This document shows, in pieces, positions 33,489-42,035 of a stretch of DNA of 64,000 bases. How positions within the stretch are numbered: the stretch's first letter is position 1; each line of letters starts with the position of its first letter. Both the position numbers and the translations under genes were made by a program. Origin of the DNA: UBA3263 sp964586765 (GTDB taxonomy: Bacteria > Bacteroidota > Bacteroidia > Bacteroidales > Muribaculaceae); the NCBI GenBank assembly GCA_964586765.1, contig CAZPHN010000007.1, positions 14,772 through 78,771 of the forward strand. The letters are read 5' to 3'. Below the pieces are notes generated by a model. It was not told where the DNA came from. It worked only from the letters and a program-made list of their open reading frames with translations, and searched no databases.

Positions 33489-35675
33489 TTAGATAGCTAC
33501 CTTGAAGGCCTTGGAGGGAGTGGTCAGGATGTACGCTTCGCCTGATTTGAGAGTCACAGAGCGGTCAAAACCGGTGTAGATGGTCTTGCCGCTGACGTCA
33601 TAGACGCTAACCGGCTCATCATCATCAAGTCCCATAATCGAAACAGTATTGCGGTTAACCGAAATGCGCACCTGTCCGTCAGCCGCACTAACAGCCTCAA
33701 TGTCAACGGTCGAATTGCTAACCAGAACCATATTAAGGTTGTTCTCGCCATGAAGCGGCTCGGTCATGAACACATTATTCTCGAGTCGGTCGGTTACATC
33801 CTCGCCGTTATAAGTGACAGAGTGGATTTTCCAGCCTTCTTCGGGTTGCAGCTCAACAACAGCCGACGTACCCTCCTTATAAGTATGACGGATTGCGTGA
33901 GTATCAGCACCCTTTACAACCAGCGTCGCATCAGCCTCCGGCGCAAACTCAATCTTCAATACGCCGTCGCCTTCGCCCTTGAAGTCCGAAATTGTCAGCT
34001 TATGGTTAACAAGACTGCTTGTAATATCCTGTCCCTCAAAAGTAATAGAAGAAACTACGTTGCCGTTATCAGGTAAAACATAGAACTCAAAATCTGACCC
34101 AATATATTTACTGCCGTCATTAATTTTGGTCAAATCATTTAAAACAACACCATAACCAGTGATTTCAACGGTTAAAATATCGTCCAATTCAACGAAGTTT
34201 TTAAAGTATAGAGACCATTTACTGCTTTGGTAAGCAGATACTTTACCTTGTGGAACATAAAGTGTTGCGTTGGTATATGAGAAAACGTTATCTTCATATG
34301 TATCACCGTAATCATCATAATCTATGATTGTTTCCAAAGTTGGGGGCACATCTGACAGACAGTAAACAGATTTCAAATTGTTACAAGAAAAGAATGCCCT
34401 GTCTTTTATTGCTTCTACAGATGCCGGGATAACTACTGATACAAGAGACTTACATCCGTTGAATACATTCCTTTGAATTGTTGTAACTGTGTTTGGTATG
34501 ACAATATCCACAATTCTTTTCCCTCCAATGAATGAAGTTTTAGCATAAGTCAAAGGGTTGCTGTACTCATATCCAAAAGGAACGCCATTAAAACTCATAT
34601 TACAGAGACTCTCGAGACTTGCAAATTCAGCAATCTGCAAACCATTACACATGTAAAAAGCGTCACCACCAATAGAAGTTACTGTACTTGGAATATTAAT
34701 TTCTGTCAGTCCTGCACAAAAAGAAAAGGCATGGTGCCCAATGGATGTTACACCTTCGGGGAGATTAACAGACGTCAATTCTTTACACCCGCGGAATATT
34801 CCATTAGGAATACTTGATACTCCTTGCCCAATAACCACATTCTTTATCGTCGAAGAAAATATTGGGTCGACGGTATAACACCAATCGTCACCATCAGGAC
34901 AACCATCATAGTAATGATTACCACCACAGCTTTTCGCATAAAAATATACGTCAGTCAGACTTTGAATATTATAAAAAGCGTATCCGTTAATTGATGTAAC
35001 GCTTTCCGGAATAGTAATAGAGGTCAGCCCGGTTCCATAAAACGCGCGCTCACCTATGCTGCTTAATGAATTAGGCAGTTCAACGCTTGTTAAATTTGAG
35101 CAACCAGAGAAAGCCTCATCCTTAATAGAAGTTATAGTGTTTGGTATGATTACACTTGTTAGGTTCTTGCAATCTTTGAAAGCAGAACTATTGATAGATG
35201 TCACGGGGTATTTTTGCCCCTCATATTCATATTCAGCCGGAATGTTTGCAACTGTAATGCTTTTTGCCGCGCCACTAACATAAGCCGCTGTTTTATTCCA
35301 ATTGAGTCCAAAAGAGATTAGAGATGTAATTTTAAAATAACAGACACCATAATCAGCACTACCCCTTTTCAGTTGAAGTTTATGCTGCTTTCCATCATCA
35401 TACATGGAAATGTCTAATGTGTAAGAATACCAGTACGAAGACGTATTATATTCTATCTGTACGTCATCAACGTATACATAGTCAAATTGTCCTCCGGTGG
35501 AACTAATAATTATAGATGTTTTACTGCCCTTAATAATTTCAAATAGAGGGTACCCATTATATGTACTTGATTGAGAATACCCGCTGATTTCTACATTGGC
35601 TGCGTATAAAAACGTTGGCAGCAGGAAAAGCAGAAACATGAACAACGCACGTGTTTTGAGTAAAAGCTTTTTCAT
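33489..35675 (-). CDS. BspA-like leucine-rich-repeat surface protein
   Basis: A 728-residue secreted protein with a signal peptide (about residues 1-25, LFMFLLFLLPTFLYA). Residues about 150-490 are BspA-type (LRR_5) repeats of about 23 residues, such as LTSVIIPNTITSIKDEAFSGC. Two small beta domains follow (about residues 500-640), and then a type A sorting tail (VSVYDVSGKTIYTG, ending ILTTPSKAFKVAI). BspA-like proteins bind host or bacterial surfaces; the ligand is unknown. The gene is preceded by a ~330-nt structured leader RNA that is related to the one before the 38775-42035 gene. GGAGG lies about 15 nt before the start. Confidence 0.9.
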   Translation of the reverse strand: MKKLLLKTRALFMFLLFLLPTFLYAANVEISGYSQSSTYNGYPLFEIIKGSKTSIIISSTGGQFDYVYVDDVQIEYNTSSYWYSYTLDISMYDDGKQHKLQLKRGSADYGVCYFKITSLISFGLNWNKTAAYVSGAAKSITVANIPAEYEYEGQKYPVTSINSSAFKDCKNLTSVIIPNTITSIKDEAFSGCSNLTSVELPNSLSSIGERAFYGTGLTSITIPESVTSINGYAFYNIQSLTDVYFYAKSCGGNHYYDGCPDGDDWCYTVDPIFSSTIKNVVIGQGVSSIPNGIFRGCKELTSVNLPEGVTSIGHHAFSFCAGLTEINIPSTVTSIGGDAFYMCNGLQIAEFASLESLCNMSFNGVPFGYEYSNPLTYAKTSFIGGKRIVDIVIPNTVTTIQRNVFNGCKSLVSVVIPASVEAIKDRAFFSCNNLKSVYCLSDVPPTLETIIDYDDYGDTYEDNVFSYTNATLYVPQGKVSAYQSSKWSLYFKNFVELDDILTVEITGYGVVLNDLTKINDGSKYIGSDFEFYVLPDNGNVVSSITFEGQDITSSLVNHKLTISDFKGEGDGVLKIEFAPEADATLVVKGADTHAIRHTYKEGTSAVVELQPEEGWKIHSVTYNGEDVTDRLENNVFMTEPLHGENNLNMVLVSNSTVDIEAVSAADGQVRISVNRNTVSIMGLDDDEPVSVYDVSGKTIYTGFDRSVTLKSGEAYILTTPSKAFKVAI

Positions 35676-36009
35676 ATGAATGAAATGTTGCCTCCGGGTC
35701 CACTACTTTGGCAGTTAAATAATTGATTTACAAACAAAAAAAGCGCGAGGACCTTACCTTCTGTCCGTTCTTACGACTTGAGGCCTTCGCTTTGCCCGGT
35801 AAAGTAGAACGGACAGAGCAGAAGCCTCACGCGGATCTACATATAGATGTAACCACATAAGGCGTCTATCTCTGTCTCATTCTTGACTTTACCTAAAGTT
35901 TGCGAAGTTTCAAGTCGTCAAGAAAGAGCGTCAGATAAACGCTTCAAAAATATGTCTTTGTCAAATCCCGCCCGCTAATCCCGTAACCGGGCTTCTGCTG
36001 ACGGTTTGA
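35676..36009 (-). ncRNA. Structured leader RNA, copy 1 (new-looking family)
   Basis: Minus-strand leader of the LRR gene. Helices by plus coordinates: 35761-35770 with 35807-35816 (10 bp); 35775-35781 with 35910-35916 (7 bp); 35785-35790 with 35902-35907 (6 bp); 35798-35804 with 35887-35893 (7 bp); 35880-35887 with 35917-35924 (8 bp); 35862-35871 with 35933-35942 (10 bp with one G-U on the minus strand); 35747-35750 with 35825-35828; local hairpin 35835-35839 with 35844-35848. The same helices occur in copy 2 (42036-42361) with changed bases on both sides. Several helices cross, so it is a pseudoknot or a switch. A hairpin domain near the 5' end (35965-36010) also exists in both copies in form, not in sequence. 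Confidence 0.8.
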
Positions 36010-36014
36010 CTCCG

Positions 36015-36049
36015 CAAAAGTAACGATTTTTATTGAATCCGCAAGCAAA
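36015..36049 (-). promoter_or_regulatory. Promoter of the LRR gene and its leader RNA
   Basis: On the minus strand: TTTG (36046-36049), 23 nt, TACTTTTG (36015-36022). The predicted start lies near 36009, about 333 nt before the ATG at 35675. Confidence 0.7.
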
Positions 36050-36082
36050 AAATGATAAAAAATCTTGGTGCGACAACCAATC

Positions 36083-36172
36083 CTTGGGAGCGGCATGCGT
36101 CCCGCGTGCCGGTAACTTCTCCTCGAAGACGCTGACGCGTCTCAATACGCGAGGACGCGTATCGCCCCCAAG
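36083..36172. repeat. 90-bp palindromic element, copy 3 (inverted)
   Basis: Starts CTTGGGAGCG and ends CGCCCCCAAG, with the GGCATGCG hairpin first and the GATACGCG hairpin last, so it is turned around compared with 33115-33204. Confidence 0.8.
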
Positions 36173-36192
36173 CGTTTGTTCACTACCCAGCC

Positions 36193-36214
36193 GGCGCAGC
36201 GGAGTGCGCCTTTC
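36193..36214. repeat. REP-like hairpin GGCGCA-GCGGAG-TGCGCC
   Basis: Same palindrome and following TTTCC as at 33266-33288 and 5609-5631, again close beside a 90-bp element. A TATATTTG -7 box for the next gene lies downstream at 36249-36256. Confidence 0.7.
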
Positions 36215-36273
36215 CTGAGTTTTTTTTAATTTTTCTATTTTTTTTAGTTATATTTGCAGAAAATTATGAAGAT

Positions 36274-36474
36274 ATGAATAATAAAGTATTGAGTTTTATT
36301 GTGCAGGTGGTCGTGACTGCCGTTGTGTTCACTTTTTTGGTATGGCTGTTTGGCTACATTTTTGACCACGTTTCGACTTTTGACTGGGGTCTACTGTTTC
36401 AAGGCGCAGTCTTCGCCATCATTTACGTCCCCTTTTCCAACTGGATTGCATCCCGTCGCAAAAAGCGGCAATAA
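36274..36474 (+). CDS. Small two-helix membrane protein
   Basis: A 66-residue protein with two hydrophobic helices (about residues 7-27 and 38-58) and a basic tail SRRKKRQ, so both ends would face the cytoplasm. A TATATTTG -7 box (36249-36256) lies 17 nt before the ATG. I recognise no family. It converges on the LuxR-type gene; the stops are 1 nt apart. Confidence 0.7.
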   Translation: MNNKVLSFIVQVVVTAVVFTFLVWLFGYIFDHVSTFDWGLLFQGAVFAIIYVPFSNWIASRRKKRQ

Positions 36475-36475
36475 C

Positions 36476-37240
36476 CTACATCAAATTCATCGCTGTGGCT
36501 GCCGCAATGGCTTCTATTGAGTTGCCTACGCTTAGTTTTTCGAGGATATTCTGGCGGTGACGATTGACGGTATGGATACTTATGCTTAATGTGTCGGCAA
36601 TCTGCTTGCTCAGTTTGCCCGCCTTAATGAGCCTGAGTATTTCTTTTTCCCGGTCGGTAAGAATATGTGAACGTCTCTCGGAAAAATCAGGGGTAATGCA
36701 CTCGCCCGTCATGTTGTTGACTATCCGCGGAGATATTCCACTATTATCAATCTTATTATCGGCAAAGTCATAGCAACATAGTATAAGCCAAATCTTTCCT
36801 GCAGGCGATAATTGTAAAATCTGAGTAGTATTGCTCACTAAAACGTAGTCTCCATGCCTATTCTTAATTCTAATCATGCAGGTTGCCTTGTAGCGTAACT
36901 TATCCTCAGTTGCGAGACCATCAATAAATTTGAAAAATTCATATTCAAGCATTCGCTTGTCTACCAAATCTTCCGGATGCATATTATTGTAAATATCATC
37001 CTCATCACTTGAATCTACTTTGGACATCTCCGGTGAGATTCCGAGCAGAAGTCCCAAACGGGAACCGAACATCAGACAAGTGTCATTTGACGCATCAGTA
37101 ATAATACGGCAGTTGCCATCTACGGCTGCACATATCGCAATCTTATCCCTGAAGGTCGCAACCACATCGGCGTCCAATGTCTCAGACGCAAGATTTTGTG
37201 ACTCATAGATACTGTTCAGTTCCTTTCTTAAAATGTCCAT
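36476..37240 (-). CDS. LuxR-type transcriptional regulator with PAS-like sensor domain
   Basis: A 254-residue regulator. The C-terminal LuxR helix-turn-helix (about residues 190-254) reads LTDREKEILRLIKAGKLSKQIA, then LSISIHTVNRHRQNILEKL. The N-terminal part (about residues 30-170) looks like a PAS fold, with HPEDLVDKRMLEYEFF and YKATCMIRIKNRHGDYV. No receiver domain is seen, so it would sense a ligand or redox signal directly. The ATG at 37240 is chosen, two codons after an alternative. It is divergent from an acyltransferase gene, which it may regulate. Confidence 0.85.
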   Translation of the reverse strand: MDILRKELNSIYESQNLASETLDADVVATFRDKIAICAAVDGNCRIITDASNDTCLMFGSRLGLLLGISPEMSKVDSSDEDDIYNNMHPEDLVDKRMLEYEFFKFIDGLATEDKLRYKATCMIRIKNRHGDYVLVSNTTQILQLSPAGKIWLILCCYDFADNKIDNSGISPRIVNNMTGECITPDFSERRSHILTDREKEILRLIKAGKLSKQIADTLSISIHTVNRHRQNILEKLSVGNSIEAIAAATAMNLM

Positions 37241-37267
37241 AGTCAATTTTCAAACTTAAAAACCATG

Positions 37268-37371
37268 CAAAGTTAGCAATTATCCTCAGTAATGATAATA
37301 ATTCTGTTAACTAAATGCCCAATATGGTTATTTTTCAGTATTTCCAGCTGTTAGATTATGCTGTAACTTTG
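37268..37371. promoter_or_regulatory. Divergent -7 boxes between the LuxR and acyltransferase genes
   Basis: TAACTTTG on the minus strand (37268-37275) serves the LuxR gene, and TAACTTTG on the plus strand (37364-37371) serves the acyltransferase gene. The 88 bp between them are AT-rich and could hold the operator. Confidence 0.55.
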
Positions 37372-37410
37372 CAACAAGTTTCACTTTAATCATCACTTAA
37401 AACCAAAATT

Positions 37411-38466
37411 ATGGAGAAAAGGATAGTTTTTCTGGACTATATGCGCGTAATAGCCTGCTTTATGGTAATCATGGTACATTCATGTGAGTTCTTTTTTATC
37501 GATGGGTCCGACATAGGCATCAGTTCGATTGACGACGGCTGGTGGGTCAGTGTGATTGACAGCGCATTCCGGTGTTCCGTTCCTCTTTTCGTCATGATTT
37601 CAGCCTATCTTTTAGTGCCCGTTTCGGGCAATGTGGCGACTTTCTTTAAGAAAAGACTTATAAGGGTAGTTGTTCCGTTTGCCATTTGGTCTCTGCTATA
37701 TGCAACTCTCCCATACGTTTGGGGTGAAATGACCGGCGATGAAGTGGCAGACTCAATTACTCGCCTCGCCTACAATTTCAATGACGCGTCAGGTCACATG
37801 TGGTTTGTTTATATGCTCATCGGACTCTATCTGTTTATGCCGGTCATCTCTCCATGGATTGAAAAAGCAGGCAAGAGAGGTGAAGAGTTTTTTCTATTAA
37901 TCTGGATTCTATCGACATTCTTTCCATATATCAGAAACATTGTCGGTCCGATTTATGGCGAATGCTACTGGAATGAGTTCAATATGTTATGGTATTTTTC
38001 CGGATTCTTGGGATATGTGGTGCTTGCCCATTATATCCGTCATCATATCAAGTGGAAACACTCAAATAGAATGATTATCGGTAGTATTATGTATTTAATA
38101 GGATATGCTATCACCGGAGCAATCTGGTATAATCGAATAGGTTACGCCGAAACGCTTCAGGAGCTTGAACTTAGCTGGCGTTTCTGCACTCCCAATGTCG
38201 TCTTAGAGAGTTTAGGAGCTTTCCTCATAATTGAAGGGCTGTTTGCCTACTGCAAAGGAAATCGGATTATTACGTCTATCTCTAATCTTAGTTACGGAAT
38301 TTATCTTATGCATATTTTTATCTTGACTGCAGTCTACACGCTACTCGAAAACTGCTTTTCAACCCCCATGACTATCCTTTCTGTCGGTATTATTACCTTC
38401 ATTTCGTGTTATATAATCACTTTCATCCTCTCTTTTATCCCCAAAAGCAAATACGTAATAGGTTAA
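37411..38466 (+). CDS. Membrane acyltransferase (acyltransferase family 3)
   Basis: A 351-residue polytopic membrane protein with about 10 hydrophobic segments. The N-terminus FLDYMRVIACFMVIMVHSCEF has the conserved Arg and His of the acyltransferase-3 family, which O-acetylates surface polysaccharides or other cell-envelope sugars. HMWFVYMLIGLYLFMPVI (about residues 129-146) is also typical. The acceptor is unknown. It is divergent from the LuxR-type gene and faces, tail to tail, a truncated copy of ogt whose repeat begins 5 nt after its stop. Confidence 0.88.
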   Translation: MEKRIVFLDYMRVIACFMVIMVHSCEFFFIDGSDIGISSIDDGWWVSVIDSAFRCSVPLFVMISAYLLVPVSGNVATFFKKRLIRVVVPFAIWSLLYATLPYVWGEMTGDEVADSITRLAYNFNDASGHMWFVYMLIGLYLFMPVISPWIEKAGKRGEEFFLLIWILSTFFPYIRNIVGPIYGECYWNEFNMLWYFSGFLGYVVLAHYIRHHIKWKHSNRMIIGSIMYLIGYAITGAIWYNRIGYAETLQELELSWRFCTPNVVLESLGAFLIIEGLFAYCKGNRIITSISNLSYGIYLMHIFILTAVYTLLENCFSTPMTILSVGIITFISCYIITFILSFIPKSKYVIG

Positions 38467-38471
38467 GAGAG

Positions 38472-38687
38472 ATTTTCGAGGGAGAGGAGGGCGCGCTTTA
38501 GGGGGATGCCGGCGGAGAAACCGCCGAGGGAGGTGGCGGCAAGGACGCGATGGCAAGGTATCATCAGCAGTATCGGATTGCAACCTAAGGCAGAACCGAC
38601 GGCGCGGGCAGAGCGACACCCTACCCTGCGGGCGAGTTCGCCGTAGGTCACGGTCTGCCCGAAACCAACGCGACAGAGTTCACGCCA
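38472..38687 (-). pseudogene. Truncated copy of ogt (3' part, 216-bp perfect repeat)
   Basis: Identical over all 216 bp to 42404-42619, the 3' part of intact ogt. It holds the C-terminal ~67 codons with the active-site PCHRV, but lacks the N-terminal domain, so it should not be functional. Its coding end runs on past the repeat to ENLS-stop at about 38463, while the intact gene ends ENKIL-stop. The difference lies just outside the repeat, which suggests that this copy keeps the original gene end. Confidence 0.9.
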
Positions 38688-38721
38688 CCAAAAGCGGAAA
38701 CAACCATACTTCTCCTAAACG

Positions 38722-38755
38722 AAATCCCACCGAACGAGTATGCACGGCGGGATTT
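38722..38755 (-). terminator. Probable terminator of the 38775 gene
   Basis: AAATCCCACCG (38722-38732) pairs with CGGCGGGATTT (38745-38755) with one mismatch. The following T run on the minus strand is interrupted (TTTCGTTT). Confidence 0.6.
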
Positions 38756-38774
38756 CTTGATAGATGCATGTATT

Positions 38775-41700
38775 CTATATCGCAACCTTAGTCGTGTTCG
38801 CACCTTGGCGAACAATATAGACTCCTTTAGCGAGTCCCTCAATGCTGTTGCCTACCTTGACCCCGCTAAGGGTGTAGACGGCGATTTCTATATCACAATT
38901 TATGTCAAAGATTCCATCTTCTTTGTTATCATCTGAGATAACCTTGACAGTTACACTATCTCCTAAGTCATTACAAAAGGCAGTAATAGCTACAGTTCCT
39001 TCTCCAACAGCGAATACAACACCATCTTTGTCCACAATTGCGATTTCCTTATCTTGTGACACCCAGTTAACTACGGAATTGATTGGCATATCAGTTAGTG
39101 TTGCCGTGAGTTGTTGGGTATCTCCCACTTTTAATTCAAGTTCATTGGGTGTCACCTTGATTGTAGGGTTAAGGCGTCGATTGACTATCACTGATACAGT
39201 AGCGGTATAATCAAGACAATTTGCGGTGATTACTGCGCTTCCTTCTCCAACAGCAAAAACCACTCCGTCGACATCAACCATTGCGACGGTCTTATCGGAT
39301 GATATCCATGTAATCTCTATATTCTCCGGCATATCTATTAGGGTAGCGACAAGTTTTGCCGTCTCACTCTCTGTTAGTTCAATAGTTTCGGGTGTAACAA
39401 AAATCGTTGGATTAAGCTGACGTGTGACTCTTACACTAATCATACACTCAATCCCATCACATGAGGCTATTATATTCGTAATTCCTTCTCCCACTGCAAA
39501 TACAAAGCCATCATTATCAACCATGGCAATCGCCTTATCTTGTGACACCCAGTTAACTACGGAGTTGAGTGGCATATCTGTTAGTATAGCTGTAAGTTGT
39601 TGGGACTCTCCCACTTTTAACTCAAACTTATTGGGTGTTATCTCGATTGAAGGGTTAAGACGTCGGTTAACTACCACTGATACAGTAGCAGTATAATCAA
39701 GACAATTTGCGGTGATTACTGCGCTTCCTTCTCCAACAGCAAAAACCACTCCGTCGACATCAACCATTGCGACGGTCTTATCGGATGATATCCATGTAAT
39801 CGTCGTATTCTCAGGCATATCTATCAAGATAGCGACAAGTTTTGCTGTTTCACCCTCTGTTAGTTCAATAGTTTCGGGTGTAACAAAAATCGTTGGATTA
39901 AGCTGACGGGTGACCTTAACACTAATCATACACTCGATATCGTTACATGAGGCTATTATATTGGTAACACCTTCACCCACGGCGAATACAACGCCATTAT
40001 TATCAACCATGGCAATCGCCTTATCTTGTGATGACCAATTGACCACAGAATTGAGTGGCATATCTGTTAGTGTAGCTGTAAGTTGTTGGTATTCTCCCAC
40101 TTTTAACTCAAACTCATTGGGTGTTACCTCTATTGAAGGGTTAAGAGGTTTATTAACCACAACTGAAGTTGTTGCAGTGTAACCTTGGCAGTTAGCTGTA
40201 ATAATGACTGAACCTGCTGCTATTGCCACTACCATTCCATCAATACTAACATAAGCAATGTCATTGTTTGATGACGTCCATGTAATCGTTGCATTCTCAG
40301 GGAGGTCTTTTAAAATAGCTTTAAGTTCAATAATCTCTCCTTCTATCAGCGTGACAGATTGCGGTAAAACTGTAACAGATGGTTTTAGAGGTGTATATGT
40401 AGAGATGTTCTTGAAGTTTTTCCATACCATTGATGTCCTATATATCTCATCGGATGATGATGGAACGATTAATGATGTATTGGAATACATAGACACGTCG
40501 AAAACACTCCCATCTATGACTGGAGGGACTTCTGATGCAATCTTTAACTCAATTAAATTACAACATCCCCAAAAAGCATATGTGCCGATTTTAGTTATTG
40601 TACTGGGAATTTCAATTGATGTTAATTGAATACAATTTCTAAATGCATCTTTAAAAACGCCTGTAACAGGGATATATGTACTTTCTCCATCTTTTATTGG
40701 TGCAAAGATGTAATCTGGTATGGATATTGAATACAGGTCTTTATTCTCAACGGAGGAAACGATAGCATCTTTATCAGTCAATATATAGGATAAAGCTCCA
40801 TCAGAGAAAGTAGTACAAACAATATTTATGTTATTGATTTCCCATGTGCCGGCCACATAATTAGTAGAGATATACTTGAAACCGAAATCAATCTTCTTGC
40901 CGCAGTATGCGGTAAGGTCAACGGGAGTATTATCATAAAAAGCCCAAGAGTATGTTTCTGGAGTAGTTGGTTCACCGATGTCAGTCCATTCAGTTTCGCC
41001 TTCTTCGCGTACAACGAGCTTGGCGTAAGCAATATCATCGTTTGTACGAAAGTGGTTCATGCATTGCCGGAATGTAAGAGTAGCAGAAAACATATGAGTC
41101 AAGTCAACAGATGCGAAGGCAACAGCGGTGGTTGCATAACTCCATGAGTTACTATAGGCTGATGCTTTCAAACCATATCTGGAATCATGAGACCAAACGG
41201 CTATACCTTCGGGGTTTTCAAAACTGAATTCCTCTCCCAGTTCAGAAGAGAAGATTGCTCCGACGACCTTAGCGGGGCGAACGGTTAAGGTGTAAGAGAC
41301 TAAACCTTCGTAGAAATCATCGTTAGCCTCAGCTTTTGCAGTGATACGTGCAGTACCTTCACCGACAAGAGTCACCTTGCCGGTCTTAGCATTCACAGTA
41401 GCAACGGATTCCTTATCGCTTGAGTAGATAACTTCAGCAGTTGTCGATTTAGTAAGAATTGGGGCAACAAATCCCTCACCGAGGTAAGCGATTACACTTT
41501 TCTCCGAGAAAGCCATGTCGGGATTGTGACGTATGTTAGCCGTCACATCTTCGTAAGTAACGGTTATATTCTTGATTTGAGCCGTGCCAGTCTTGCCATT
41601 ATAGCCACTGTTAACGAGAGTTATGTTATCGACTGAACCTCTCAAGATTCCATTGCTATATCCATCCCCCTGAAGGTATTCATAATTTGAGCCGGTTAAC

Positions 41701-42035
41701 TCTATTGCGGTGATAACACCGCCGTTGCAAGAAATGGTGATACCGCTCTTGTTATTTACACGGAATGAGTGAGTACCAGTATTGGTCATCCAGAAACGGA
41801 CTCCTGAACCATCAAGGTTATGGGTAGTCAGTGTGATTGCCCCTTCAGAAAATGAAGTACCATCCGGCAAATAATACTTATCATTTTCGCTATTGGAAAC
41901 AATTTGGTCATATTGACATGTCGTAAAATCAAAAGCTATTTGTTTAGCATTTGAATAGTTAAATACAAACAACATTACAAGAGTAATATAAAATCGGCTC
42001 ATTGTCTGTTGAAAAATTGTACGTAAATCCCGCAT
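38775..42035 (-). CDS. Giant surface protein with tandem Ig-like (BIG2) domains and type IX sorting signal
   Basis: A 1086-residue secreted protein. After the signal peptide come a beta-rich region, one Ig-like domain (about residues 165-250), a jelly-roll-like part, a short LRR_5 block (FKDAFRNCIQLTSIEIPSTI, about residues 458-477), and then at least six BIG2 domains of ~81 residues (about residues 540-1030), each with LNP, VGE and WxSxD motifs. The end is a type A sorting tail (YTLSGVKV, GVYIVRQG). Adjacent domains form a 486-bp repeated unit. ATG 42035 is chosen because its distance from the conserved leader end (14 nt) equals that in the LRR gene; ATG 42002 is the alternative. Lies between two copies of an ogt segment and is AT-richer than its neighbours. 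Confidence 0.88.
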   Translation of the reverse strand: MRDLRTIFQQTMSRFYITLVMLFVFNYSNAKQIAFDFTTCQYDQIVSNSENDKYYLPDGTSFSEGAITLTTHNLDGSGVRFWMTNTGTHSFRVNNKSGITISCNGGVITAIELTGSNYEYLQGDGYSNGILRGSVDNITLVNSGYNGKTGTAQIKNITVTYEDVTANIRHNPDMAFSEKSVIAYLGEGFVAPILTKSTTAEVIYSSDKESVATVNAKTGKVTLVGEGTARITAKAEANDDFYEGLVSYTLTVRPAKVVGAIFSSELGEEFSFENPEGIAVWSHDSRYGLKASAYSNSWSYATTAVAFASVDLTHMFSATLTFRQCMNHFRTNDDIAYAKLVVREEGETEWTDIGEPTTPETYSWAFYDNTPVDLTAYCGKKIDFGFKYISTNYVAGTWEINNINIVCTTFSDGALSYILTDKDAIVSSVENKDLYSISIPDYIFAPIKDGESTYIPVTGVFKDAFRNCIQLTSIEIPSTITKIGTYAFWGCCNLIELKIASEVPPVIDGSVFDVSMYSNTSLIVPSSSDEIYRTSMVWKNFKNISTYTPLKPSVTVLPQSVTLIEGEIIELKAILKDLPENATITWTSSNNDIAYVSIDGMVVAIAAGSVIITANCQGYTATTSVVVNKPLNPSIEVTPNEFELKVGEYQQLTATLTDMPLNSVVNWSSQDKAIAMVDNNGVVFAVGEGVTNIIASCNDIECMISVKVTRQLNPTIFVTPETIELTEGETAKLVAILIDMPENTTITWISSDKTVAMVDVDGVVFAVGEGSAVITANCLDYTATVSVVVNRRLNPSIEITPNKFELKVGESQQLTAILTDMPLNSVVNWVSQDKAIAMVDNDGFVFAVGEGITNIIASCDGIECMISVRVTRQLNPTIFVTPETIELTESETAKLVATLIDMPENIEITWISSDKTVAMVDVDGVVFAVGEGSAVITANCLDYTATVSVIVNRRLNPTIKVTPNELELKVGDTQQLTATLTDMPINSVVNWVSQDKEIAIVDKDGVVFAVGEGTVAITAFCNDLGDSVTVKVISDDNKEDGIFDINCDIEIAVYTLSGVKVGNSIEGLAKGVYIVRQGANTTKVAI
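38950..40190 (-). repeat. 486-bp tandem repeats inside the Ig-like gene
   Basis: Sequence at about 39199-39420 recurs at an offset of exactly 486 bp (about 39685-39906) with few changes, and 39424-39696 corresponds to 39910-40182. A third, more diverged unit starts near 38950. Each unit codes two BIG2 domains (162 residues). Confidence 0.85.

Noticed and set aside
35676..36009. Leader RNA as a group I or II intron, tmRNA or RNase P-like RNA
   Set aside because: No intron core motifs, no domain V-like hairpin, no exon to join, no tRNA-like ends, and a real RNase P RNA is at 27956. An unlisted known class cannot be excluded without a search.
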